Positions 16,646-24,546 of a DNA stretch of 32,455 nt are shown here, in pieces. The stretch spans positions 12,855-45,309 of the forward strand of contig JAPOYG010000035.1 of the NCBI GenBank assembly GCA_026706755.1, given 5' to 3'. The DNA is from Acidobacteriota bacterium. Lineage in GTDB: Bacteria > Acidobacteriota > Vicinamibacteria > Vicinamibacterales > UBA8438. The notes under the pieces are model-generated. The model saw only the letters and a list, made by a program, of their open reading frames with translations, had not been told where the DNA came from and ran no database searches. The position numbers and the translations under genes are program-made. The number at the start of each line of letters is the position of its first letter. Positions within the stretch are counted from its first letter, which is position 1.

Positions 16646-18862
16646 ATGCGGAGACAGAGCAGCGGGGTCGACGCCACCGGGTTCGGCAGCGATCGGGCAT
16701 CGTGGGCGACGGAGCGTTTGTCGGCCGCTGCGGCGGCTGCCTTCGCGACGGCGGCCCTCGCGGCAACCATCGGGATCTCCGCACCGGTCCAGGCCCAACC
16801 GGCGGCGTCGGGCGGCGCGTTCCTCGAGGCCCAGGCCACGAGCGGGCGGACGGCGTACGGCCGCTCCTGCGCCTCGTGCCACGGGGCGACGCTGCGGGGC
16901 GCGGCGCACGGGCCGGAGCTGACCGGCCGCGGCTTCCTGAACAACTGGGGGTCGAGCACCGCGGCGGAGCTGCTCGACTACGTGCGGGTCGAGATGCCGC
17001 CCGGGCTCGGCGGATCGCTGCCCGAGGGCACCTACCTCAGCATCGTCGCCTACCTCCTGCAGGAGAACGGGCACCCCGCCGGGGCCACCGCCCTCACCGC
17101 CGACGCTGCGGCCATCGTCGGCGACCCCGGGGCCGTCCCGGTCGGCGAACCCGCCGGTGCCATCGCGGACGCGTCGGCCGCAGCCGATCCGCCGGCCGAT
17201 GCCGACGTTCTGGAGCTCCCCCGTTCGTTCGTCAACCGCGAGGTCTCCGGCTTCACGCCGGTCACCGACGAGCTGCTCCGCAATCCCCCCGCCGAGGACT
17301 GGCTGACCTGGCGGCGGACCCGCGACAACCAGGGCTACAGCCCCCTGGACCAGATCGGCCCCGACAACGTCGCCGGGCTGCGGCTGGCGTGGGCCCTGGC
17401 GATGCCGGAAGGCAACAACCAGGCGACGCCCATCGTGCATGACGGCGTGATGTTCCTGGCGAGCCCCGGGAACGTCGTTCAGGCCCTCGACGCCGCCACG
17501 GGCGAGGTGATCTGGGAGCACCGGCACCAGTACCCCGAGGACGCCGCGAGCTGGGGCGCAACCCGCAGCATCGCCCTGTATCGGGACAAGGTCTACCTGG
17601 CCACCTACGACGCCGCGATCCTCGCCCTTGACGCGCGCACCGGGGAGCCGGTGTGGAAGACAACCAAGGCCGACTACCGCAAGGGCTTCGCCCAGACGGC
17701 CGGGCCGGCCATCGCCAACGGCGTCGTTGTCAGCGGCATCAACGGCTGCGAGCGGTTCGAGGACGAGGGCTGCTTCATCACCGGCCACGACCCCGACACC
17801 GGCGAGGAGCTGTGGCGCACGTCGAGCATCGCGCAGCCGGGCGACGTCAACAGCGGCACCTGGGGCGACATCGCCCCACACCTGCGCGGCGGCGGCGACA
17901 GCTGGATCCCCGGGGCCTACGACCCGGGCCTGGACCTCTTCTACATCGGCACCGCGCAGGCGAAGCCGTGGGTCGCGGCGAGCCGGGGGATGTCGACCTA
18001 CAACGACGCCCTCTACACCAACTCGACGCTGGCGCTGAGCCCGACGACCGGCCAGGTCGCCTGGTACTTCCAGCACGTGCCGGGCGAGACGCTCGACATG
18101 GACATCGTCTTCGAGCGGGTGCTGGTCGACGTCGACGGCGAGCAGTGGCTGTTCACGGCCGGCAAGGACGCCATCCTCTGGAAGCTCGACCGGCGCACGG
18201 GAGCGTTCCTCGAGCTGGCGGAGATGCTACCCCAGGACGTCTTCGAGTCGATCGACCGCGAGACGGGGCGCCTGACCTACCGCCAGGACATCCGCGACGC
18301 CGGCATCGACGACCCGGTGGATGCCTGCCCCGGCCTGTTCGGCGGCCACAACTGGCAGGCGTCGGCCTACAGCCCGGAGGCCGGCGTGCTCGTGTTCCCG
18401 TTGCACCAGGTGTGCATGACGCTCACCGGCCGCGACGTCGAGCTCATCGAGGGCGGCGGAGGCGTCGGCGCCTCGGTCGAGCTGCACGAGATGCCGGGCA
18501 CGAACGGGATGCTCGGGCGGCTCGCGGCATTCGACGTCCGCACGATGGAGGAGGTCTGGAGCCGCGAGCAGCGCGCCATCTTCCTGACCTCGGTGCTGAC
18601 GACGGCCACCGGCCTGGCCTTCGTCGGCGACGTCGACCGCTACTTCCGCGCCCTCGACGTCCGCACCGGCGAGGTTCTCTGGGAGACGCGCCTCGGCCAC
18701 GCCGCCCAAGGATTCCCGATCACGTACGAGGCGGGCGGCCGGCAATACGTCGCGGTCCCGGCCGGGCTCGGCATCTTCCGCGGCCTGAGCGGGGTGCTCA
18801 GCCCGGAGATCTACCAGGCCCAGACCGGAAACGGCCTGTACGTCTTCGCGCTGCCGGAGTAG
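16646..18862 (+). CDS. Cytochrome c / PQQ-dehydrogenase-like fusion, copy 2, 738 aa
   Basis: This is a tandem paralogue of the protein at 13423, with the large majority of positions identical by eye through the heme and propeller domains. The start is preceded by AAGGGAG and shares the surrounding gggagacg-accgatg context with copy 1. Signal peptide to AQAQ (~residue 50), heme motif C75-AS-C78-H79 with an EMPPG Met, then the propeller. The same altered active-site residues are present: GTAQAKPW and E481 in PGETLDMD. The linker between heme and propeller differs most between copies (Ala/Pro-rich, shorter here). It ends 27 bases from the convergent VWA gene. The two copies may have divergent substrates or expression; nothing in the propeller indicates a pseudogene. 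Confidence 0.94.
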   Translation: MRRQSSGVDATGFGSDRASWATERLSAAAAAAFATAALAATIGISAPVQAQPAASGGAFLEAQATSGRTAYGRSCASCHGATLRGAAHGPELTGRGFLNNWGSSTAAELLDYVRVEMPPGLGGSLPEGTYLSIVAYLLQENGHPAGATALTADAAAIVGDPGAVPVGEPAGAIADASAAADPPADADVLELPRSFVNREVSGFTPVTDELLRNPPAEDWLTWRRTRDNQGYSPLDQIGPDNVAGLRLAWALAMPEGNNQATPIVHDGVMFLASPGNVVQALDAATGEVIWEHRHQYPEDAASWGATRSIALYRDKVYLATYDAAILALDARTGEPVWKTTKADYRKGFAQTAGPAIANGVVVSGINGCERFEDEGCFITGHDPDTGEELWRTSSIAQPGDVNSGTWGDIAPHLRGGGDSWIPGAYDPGLDLFYIGTAQAKPWVAASRGMSTYNDALYTNSTLALSPTTGQVAWYFQHVPGETLDMDIVFERVLVDVDGEQWLFTAGKDAILWKLDRRTGAFLELAEMLPQDVFESIDRETGRLTYRQDIRDAGIDDPVDACPGLFGGHNWQASAYSPEAGVLVFPLHQVCMTLTGRDVELIEGGGGVGASVELHEMPGTNGMLGRLAAFDVRTMEEVWSREQRAIFLTSVLTTATGLAFVGDVDRYFRALDVRTGEVLWETRLGHAAQGFPITYEAGGRQYVAVPAGLGIFRGLSGVLSPEIYQAQTGNGLYVFALPE

Positions 18863-18864
18863 CA

Positions 18865-18880
18865 TGCGCGACGGAGCGCA
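18865..18880. terminator. Possible bidirectional stem-loop between convergent genes
   Basis: TGCGC-N6-GCGCA occupies the 27-base gap between two convergent stop codons. The stem is short and lacks T tracts on either side, so it is only a candidate. Confidence 0.25.
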
Positions 18881-18889
18881 GCTTCGAGG

Positions 18890-19798
18890 CTACGGATCGA
18901 TGCGCCGGTTGCCGTGCAGCCGCACCTGGAGACCGGGACGCAGCACGCTCACCGAGATGCGGGTGCCCGGCTCGTAGGGAGCCTCGTAGAGCACGCGGTA
19001 CCGTTTCGAGACGGCGCGGTGGTGGGCGGTCATGTCGGCGGCGAGCTGCCGCAGGATCTGGCCGTACGCCGTGGCGGTGGCGATCGCGACGTAGCGCCCT
19101 CCCGTGTTGTGGACCAGGTTGAGCGCGAGGCCGGTCGAGACCAGCGAGGCCGTGGTCCGCCGGGCACGGGAGGTCCAGAGGACCGCGTGGACCATGACGC
19201 CGGCGGCCCGCAGGTTGGCGACGAAGCCGTTGAATCGGTTCTCGTTCATGAACGCGCTGGTCTCGTTCGCGTCCGTGAGAATCGCGACGAACACCGGCCA
19301 CGCCTCGTCGCCGTCGAAGCGCCGGTCCCACGTCTCGCGGATGCCGTCGAGGAAGCGGACACTTCCGGAATCGCTGTGCATCTCCAGCGCCGATGCAAGG
19401 AGCGCCGCCCGGTCGGTAGTGAAGTCGACGCGCCATCCGATGTGCCCACCGATCGTCGAGAGGCTGACGGGGTGCTCCGGCGCCAGCGTCTCGAGGAAGC
19501 CGGCCACGCCGTCGCGGAGCGGGCCCATCGCCTGCCTCCGGCCGATGATCACGCCGTTGTCCACGAGCAGCGCCACCCGCATCGGCGCCGTGCCGAGTTG
19601 CGCCGCGACGACCTCCAGGACCCGTCCGTCCTCGGTGACCCGGAACTCTTCCGGGCGGAGGTCGGTCACCGGCACGCCACTCCCGTCGATCACCTCCGCG
19701 TAGATCACGTCGTGATCCTGGGCCCAGGCGGTGGCGGCCAGGCAACTTCCCGCCAGAACGGCCGCCCCCATCACCAGCGGGCGCATGCTTCCCTTCAT
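18890..19798 (-). CDS. Exported VWA protein of the acidobacterial type, 302 aa
   Basis: The start at 19798 follows GGAGGGGA and begins a signal peptide ending ATAWAQ (residue ~27). The next segment (VIDGSGVPVTDLRPEEFRVT then EDGRVLEVV) is the hallmark N-terminal strand pair of the VWFA-related Acidobacterial domain (TIGR03436). The VWA core follows (RVALLVDNGVI, AILTDANETSAF, GVMVHAVLW). The metal-ion-dependent adhesion motif DxSxS is degenerate: the strand reads LLVDNGVIIG, without the serines. The C-terminus (KRYRVLYEAPYEPGTRISVSVLRPGLQVRL) is the usual closing beta region. Such proteins are abundant in Acidobacteria, with unknown function, possibly protein-protein adhesion. It lies downstream of a CRTAC1 gene on the same strand, 191 bases away. 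Confidence 0.9.
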   Translation of the reverse strand: MKGSMRPLVMGAAVLAGSCLAATAWAQDHDVIYAEVIDGSGVPVTDLRPEEFRVTEDGRVLEVVAAQLGTAPMRVALLVDNGVIIGRRQAMGPLRDGVAGFLETLAPEHPVSLSTIGGHIGWRVDFTTDRAALLASALEMHSDSGSVRFLDGIRETWDRRFDGDEAWPVFVAILTDANETSAFMNENRFNGFVANLRAAGVMVHAVLWTSRARRTTASLVSTGLALNLVHNTGGRYVAIATATAYGQILRQLAADMTAHHRAVSKRYRVLYEAPYEPGTRISVSVLRPGLQVRLHGNRRIDP

Positions 19799-19961
19799 GG
19801 CGTCAGTTCCCCTCCGCGGCGACTCGTTGCGTCCGACCCGCCCCTGGATCGGCTCCGGCGCGTCAGGCGCCGTCGCCGGCCGGCCCCGCCCGCCGTTCCG
19901 CATCGTAGCTCACCGGCACCCGCGCGCCCCCGCAGGCGCGGTTCGGTAGCCCGCCGGGCGC

Positions 19962-20002
19962 GGGAGTTCTCCAGGGCACGTTCTACGGCCTACGGGGCAG
20001 AC
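19962..20002. repeat. Degenerate REP-like element, copy d
   Basis: The segment keeps the left arm start (gggagt), an internal gggcacg, cgttctacggc and the end gcagac of copy b, but its arms no longer pair well. It overlaps the stop codon of the CRTAC1 gene (19990-19992), so the element seems to have supplied or altered that gene's C-terminal codons. Confidence 0.4.
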
Positions 20003-22002
20003 GGCTGGCGGCCGCTGCCCTCGACCAGCGTGGTGTAGCGACCGAGCGGCACGTCCGTCCACACCTCGACCGCGCCGCCCGGCCACGTCACGCGGACGAG
20101 CGCCGGCGGGGCGGCATCGGTCCCCAGGCCCACGAGCACGCGCGGGTCGTTCGCGGAGGCGTAGCTCCCGTCCGCTCGCGCCCGGCGCCACAGCGTCGGA
20201 GAGCCGTCTCGCACGACTTCCACCCGCGCGCCCGGCATGTCTCGCACCCCGCTCCGGCCGCCTCCCCCTCCGCCGCCGGCGCTCGGCCCGCCGGGCGGGT
20301 CCCCGACCAGGCGCAGCCCGAGCCAGGGGCGCTCGTTCCCCACCTCGTTGACCAGCAGGCGGACGGGGCCCTCGGCGTTGGCCACCACGACGTCGGTGTC
20401 GCCGTCGTTGTCGACGTCGCCGAACGCGGCGCCGCGGCTCACCTCGGAGAGCGCGAGGGCCGGGCCGGCCTGCGACGTGACGTCCTCGAAGCGGCCGTCG
20501 CCGAGGTTGCGCAGCAACTGGTTGGGCTGCTGCAGCGGGAAGGGGTTCTCGGGGCCGAGCGCGTCGAGGTTCTGCGTCACGAGACCGTTGACGGCCAGCA
20601 GGTCCAGCCAACCGTCGTTGTCGTAGTCGAACCAGCCGGCGCCGAAGCCGGTGTAGGGCAGGCTGACGACGCGGATCCCCGCCCGCGCGCTCTGCTCCTC
20701 GAAGCTTGCCGATCCGTCGTTCACGTAGAACGTGCTCCCCTGGGTCGTGAGATCGGTCATGAAGAGGTCTTCGTCGCCGTCGTTGTCGAAGTCGCCGGCG
20801 TCGACCCCCATGTCGGCCTTGAGGGCCCCCGACGCGCCGAGCGCGGTGCCCGACATCAGCCCCACGTCCTCGAAGCGCTCGCCGCCGCGGTTCAGCCAGA
20901 GCTGGTTCTCCTGCTGGTCGTTGGCGACGAACACGTCGATCCAGCCGTCGCCGTCGAAGTCGGCCGTCGCCACGCCGAGCGCCGGCCCGAACGCTCCGGC
21001 CAGGCCCCGGTCGACGGTGACGTCGGCGAACGTGCCGTCTCCCCGGTTGCGGTAGAGCCGGTCGGGCGCGGCGCGGTAGCGCTCCGGCGGGCAGTAGTCG
21101 GGCAGCCCCGACTCGCTGGCGCACGTGACGCGCCGCTCCGGGTCGTAGACCAGGTAGTTGCCGACGAAGAGGTCGAGCCGGCCGTCCCGGTCGACGTCGA
21201 CGAACGAGGCCGGCACGCTCCAGGCCGGGTCGTCGGTCCCGCTCGCGCGCGACACGTCCGTGAACGTCCCGTCGCAGTCGTTGCGGTAGAGCTGGTTGGG
21301 TCCGTAGTGGGTCAGGTAGAGGTCGACGCAGCCGTCGTTGTCGTAGTCCCCCGCCGCCACCCCCATGCCGTAGGCACGGGCGTCGATGCCGCTCTCGTCG
21401 GTGACGTCCGTGAAGCGGAGCGTGCGCGACCCGTCCGGTGCCACCTCGAGGTCGTTGCGGTAGAGGCGGCCGCGGAGGTCCCCGGCTTCGGCCGGCGGCG
21501 GCGTCCCGGTGCCCTCCAGGTAGCCGCTCTGCACCAGGTAGACGTCGAGGTCGCCGTCGTTGTCGTAGTCCACGAGCCCGGCCCCGGGGCCCATGATCTC
21601 CGGCTGGTGGAATTCGCCAGCGTGCCCGGTGACGTGCACGAAGTCGAGCCCCGCTTCCGCCGCGCGGTCGACGAACCACGGCGAGCCCGCAGCGGAGGCG
21701 GGTGCGCCCCCCGGAGGTCGGTCGGGTGGCGGCGCGTCCGCGGGGGAGTCGCCGCAACCGGCCAGCCCCGTCGCCAATGCCGCCGCAGCGCACAGCCGGC
21801 GCAGCCGGGCGCGGTACAGACGCCGGTCCGCCGCGGCGAGAGGAGCGTCGCCGGCCGCTCGCGGCGTGGTCGTCGCGAGCCGGCCGGCCTCGAACGGAAC
21901 GCGCCCCGACGTGCTGCCGGGGGACGGACTACGGGGCGCCAGGGAGCTCCACCTCCGCCGGGGTCCGGAACTGCAGGCGGGCGACGCGGCTGGTGCGCGC
22001 AC
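19990..22002 (-). CDS. CRTAC1-family lipoprotein, start uncertain, up to 670 aa
   Basis: Seven DxDxDG loops (DYDNDGDLD, DYDNDGCVD, DVDRDGRLD, DFDGDGWID, DFDNDGDED, DYDNDGWLD, DVDNDGDTD), a C-x9-C pair (CASESGLPDYC) and a C-terminal ASPIC/UnbV domain (RPWLGLRLVG, DGSYASANDPRVLVGLG) identify the family. A glycine-rich insert (GGGGGGR) lies in the ASPIC domain. The lipobox LAGC (in ALATGLAGCGDS) should follow a short signal, but the only in-frame ATG/GTG before it is a GTG at 22002 that overlaps the upstream gene's end by 74 bases and has no ribosome site. A CTG at 21819 would give a normal lipoprotein signal. The start should be treated as unresolved; an upstream sequencing indel is also possible. 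It is probably co-transcribed with the diheme propeller gene. Confidence 0.9.
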   Translation of the reverse strand: MRAPAASPACSSGPRRRWSSLAPRSPSPGSTSGRVPFEAGRLATTTPRAAGDAPLAAADRRLYRARLRRLCAAAALATGLAGCGDSPADAPPPDRPPGGAPASAAGSPWFVDRAAEAGLDFVHVTGHAGEFHQPEIMGPGAGLVDYDNDGDLDVYLVQSGYLEGTGTPPPAEAGDLRGRLYRNDLEVAPDGSRTLRFTDVTDESGIDARAYGMGVAAGDYDNDGCVDLYLTHYGPNQLYRNDCDGTFTDVSRASGTDDPAWSVPASFVDVDRDGRLDLFVGNYLVYDPERRVTCASESGLPDYCPPERYRAAPDRLYRNRGDGTFADVTVDRGLAGAFGPALGVATADFDGDGWIDVFVANDQQENQLWLNRGGERFEDVGLMSGTALGASGALKADMGVDAGDFDNDGDEDLFMTDLTTQGSTFYVNDGSASFEEQSARAGIRVVSLPYTGFGAGWFDYDNDGWLDLLAVNGLVTQNLDALGPENPFPLQQPNQLLRNLGDGRFEDVTSQAGPALALSEVSRGAAFGDVDNDGDTDVVVANAEGPVRLLVNEVGNERPWLGLRLVGDPPGGPSAGGGGGGGRSGVRDMPGARVEVVRDGSPTLWRRARADGSYASANDPRVLVGLGTDAAPPALVRVTWPGGAVEVWTDVPLGRYTTLVEGSGRQPSAP

Positions 22003-24196
22003 ACGGGACCCAGATGTCGCCCCGGATGTCGTCGACCGCGATGTTGCGTGTCTCGCACCCGATGCTCGGCAACTGGTAGATGGTCCACTCGCCCGTCGCC
22101 GGATCGAGCTTCACCACCCGGTCGTCGCTCAGCAGGTTCGCCCAGACGTTGTGGTCCTTGTCGACGACGACGAAGTACGGGTTCCCGTTGATCGGCAGCG
22201 CGTGGTAGGTCACCTCGTGCGTCCGGATGTCGATGCGCGCGAGGTTCATGCCCAGGTAGTTCGGCACCCAGACCGTGTGGCCGGCCCGGTCCGCACCCAG
22301 CCGCCGCGGGGCCTGCGCGCCGGGGACGGAGTTGATGCCGCCCCAGAGGAGCGCGCCGACCGACTCGTAGAAGGCGCGATCGTCCGGCGTCATCAGGCTC
22401 TCGCGGTCGGCCATCCACGGGGGCCGCATGATGAACTCCGTGCTCTCGCCGGTGCGCGGGTCGCCCTTCACCACCCGCTCCGCGTTGAACTGCGTCCACC
22501 AGCCGTTGCCGTCGGCGTCCCCGGTCATGCCGTAGGTGAAGCCGTCGGCCGGGGTGACGTTCTGCAGGTGCTTCCAGTCCTCGGTGTCGGGATCGAACCA
22601 GATGGAGCCGTAGCGCGTGCCGCCCCAGATCTTCCCGTGTCCGTCGGCGTCGACGGTCACGCTCACCCCGCTTCCCATTCCGCGCGGCGGCGTGAAGAGG
22701 TCGATCGAGTCGGTCGCCGCGTCGATCCGGCCGAGGCTGCCGTTGGTGTCGAACCACAGCGTGCCGTCCTGGTCCCGCCCGATGCCGTGGGACGACCGCG
22801 TGCGCATGCGGGGGCCGGCGCCGCGCGTCAGCTTGAAGTCCGTCACCTGCCCCGTGCGCGTCTCGAGCTTGGTGACGGTGCGGTGCAGGTTGCCGGCCGA
22901 CTCGGTCATCCACGCGTTCCCGTCGTTGTCGACGATGACGTCGTGGAGGCCGCCCATGGCGCCGTGCATCCCGGTGCCCGGCCCCTCGGACCAGTCGCTG
23001 CCGTCGTGCCAGGCGAGCTCGCCGAGCCGGTCCACGGGGACGTCGTACTCGGTGACGACCACGCGCGCCGCATCGCCGGTGGGACGCGGCTGGAGCGCGA
23101 AGTCGAGCTCGGAGTCCGGGCCGCGCACCCGCGCCAGGTACGCCGCCAGCTCTTCCTTGTGGTAGCCGATCGTCCGGTCGCGGTAGATGCCGCCGCCCGC
23201 CTCGTAGTCGCCCGGAGGCGGCCGCCGGTCGCCCAGCCAGCCGGTGTACGTCGAGTGCTCCATCAGGTCGAGGATGGCCAGCCAGCCCGCCTCGTCGAAC
23301 GTGTTGTGGAGCGCCACGCTCGGCGAGTGGCACTCCGTGCAGTTGACGCGGAAGATCTCCTTCAGCCGCCGGTCCTCGAACGTGTCCTCGGGCAGCGAGT
23401 CGAGCCATTCCGCGCCCGAGAGCTGCGGCGTGAAGTCGTCGATGGCGCGCAGGTGGAAGGTGTGCGCGGCGGGGCGCTCCGCGGCCAGCGCCGCCTCGGC
23501 GCGTGCGGTCTCGAAGCCGACGCCCTGCGCCCACAGGCGGTAGTCGCCGTCGTCGAGGGCCGGGAAGACGAATCTGCCCCGCTCGTCGGTGAAGACGGTC
23601 GTCGTGAAGGTCCGGTCCGTGGCGCGGGCGGATACCGCGATGCCCGCCAAAGGCCCGCCGTCGGTCTCCCCGCTCAGCACCTCGCCGCTCAGCCCGGCGC
23701 GCGGCTCCGGAAGGCCCGCCGCCCCGCCGGCCGGCCCGGCCGCAGCCGACAGGGTCGTACCGGCCGCGCCGGCCGGCGCGGTCGCCGCATCGTCGGACAC
23801 CGTCCGCAGGTAGGCGACGATGCGATCCACCTGCGCCGGGCGCAGCGCGTGGCGGAAGCCGGGCATGCGCGGCGAGCCGTCGGCGATCAGGCGCCGCGCC
23901 GCCGCCTCGCGCTCCCCGGCCACCGTGCGCCGGTCGAGCTCCGGACCGGGCGTCTCGCCGAGCGGCTGCCCCACCGGGTCGTGACAGATCGCGCAGCGCT
24001 GGGTGAAGAGGCGCCTTCCCGCAAGCTCCTCGTCCGACAGCGCGGGCGGCGCGGCGAGCCGCCGCATGTCGTAGACCGTCCGCTCCACGGTCGGAGCCGT
24101 GTGCGTTTCCTGCTGTGCGGCGAGGGCCGCGGGTGCCACTGCCGCCACACACGCCACCGCGAGCCACGCAACGATCCTGCCTGCGCGCCTGCCCAT
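21929..24196 (-). CDS. Diheme cytochrome c / Vgb-like propeller protein, 755 aa
   Basis: AGGAGGGG precedes the ATG. Signal peptide to ALAAQ (~28). A class I cytochrome c domain follows, with C68-AI-C71-H72 and Met111 in PRMPGF. A carboxypeptidase-regulatory-like beta sandwich spans ~165-245 (LSGEVLSGETDGGPLAGIAV, GRFVFPALDDGDYRLWAQG). A second heme motif is C286-TE-C289-H290. A streptogramin-lyase-like propeller occupies ~340-755 with repeated DxxGxxW blades (VDNDGNAWMTE, DQDGTLWFDT, DADGHGKIWGG, DKDHNVWANL). It shares domain order with the 716-aa protein at 2312 but has an extra cytochrome. It is probably a periplasmic electron-transfer or substrate-binding protein. The CRTAC1 gene downstream overlaps or abuts it, suggesting one operon. 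Confidence 0.92.
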   Translation of the reverse strand: MGRRAGRIVAWLAVACVAAVAPAALAAQQETHTAPTVERTVYDMRRLAAPPALSDEELAGRRLFTQRCAICHDPVGQPLGETPGPELDRRTVAGEREAAARRLIADGSPRMPGFRHALRPAQVDRIVAYLRTVSDDAATAPAGAAGTTLSAAAGPAGGAAGLPEPRAGLSGEVLSGETDGGPLAGIAVSARATDRTFTTTVFTDERGRFVFPALDDGDYRLWAQGVGFETARAEAALAAERPAAHTFHLRAIDDFTPQLSGAEWLDSLPEDTFEDRRLKEIFRVNCTECHSPSVALHNTFDEAGWLAILDLMEHSTYTGWLGDRRPPPGDYEAGGGIYRDRTIGYHKEELAAYLARVRGPDSELDFALQPRPTGDAARVVVTEYDVPVDRLGELAWHDGSDWSEGPGTGMHGAMGGLHDVIVDNDGNAWMTESAGNLHRTVTKLETRTGQVTDFKLTRGAGPRMRTRSSHGIGRDQDGTLWFDTNGSLGRIDAATDSIDLFTPPRGMGSGVSVTVDADGHGKIWGGTRYGSIWFDPDTEDWKHLQNVTPADGFTYGMTGDADGNGWWTQFNAERVVKGDPRTGESTEFIMRPPWMADRESLMTPDDRAFYESVGALLWGGINSVPGAQAPRRLGADRAGHTVWVPNYLGMNLARIDIRTHEVTYHALPINGNPYFVVVDKDHNVWANLLSDDRVVKLDPATGEWTIYQLPSIGCETRNIAVDDIRGDIWVPCARTSRVARLQFRTPAEVELPGAP

Positions 24197-24546
24197 CGTC
24201 CCCTCCTGGCCAATGTGGCCGTCGGCCGCTCCGAGCGCCCGGCAGCGGCCGTGAACCGATCATGGGGCAAGCCCGTGGGAAGCGCAACCGGGACGTCCGT
24301 CCGGTGCCGGCGATCGACAGCGTAGGGCCAAAACTATACTTGGAGGAGGGTCAGGCGCTCGCGGTGGGGCCGGGACGATTCGTGTGGCAGCCCTCGGCGG
24401 GGCCGCCCGTCCAGGAACCTGGCAACCGCGCGCGGAGAGCGCGACTTCGATCGCCAGCCCGCGCGCGGAGGGACGGCCTGGGCCGACCGAGAGCCATCGT
24501 CCGGAGACGAGCGTCCCGGCAACGAATTCACGACACGAGGAAGACG
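24197..24546. promoter_or_regulatory. Divergent intergenic region with candidate plus-strand promoter
   Basis: This 350-base stretch lies between divergent genes. TCGACA (24314-24319) and TATACT (24335-24340) with a 15-base spacer form the best plus-strand promoter candidate; the spacer is short. A strong GGAGGAGGG follows at 24342-24350 with no good start codon at the right distance. The frame of the downstream gene stays open through the region, but its translation there is arginine-rich and without a signal peptide, so I treat it as leader. Confidence 0.4.

Noticed and set aside
24314-24350. GGAGGAGGG after TATACT as the ribosome site of a small leader gene
   Set aside because: No ATG lies at a suitable distance; the nearest GTG gives only the frame-open leader without protein-like features.
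24115-24546. Open frame upstream of the SCO-CRTAC1 start as an N-terminal extension
   Set aside because: The extension is arginine-rich, overlaps the divergent gene and its promoter region, and would bury the lipoprotein signal internally.
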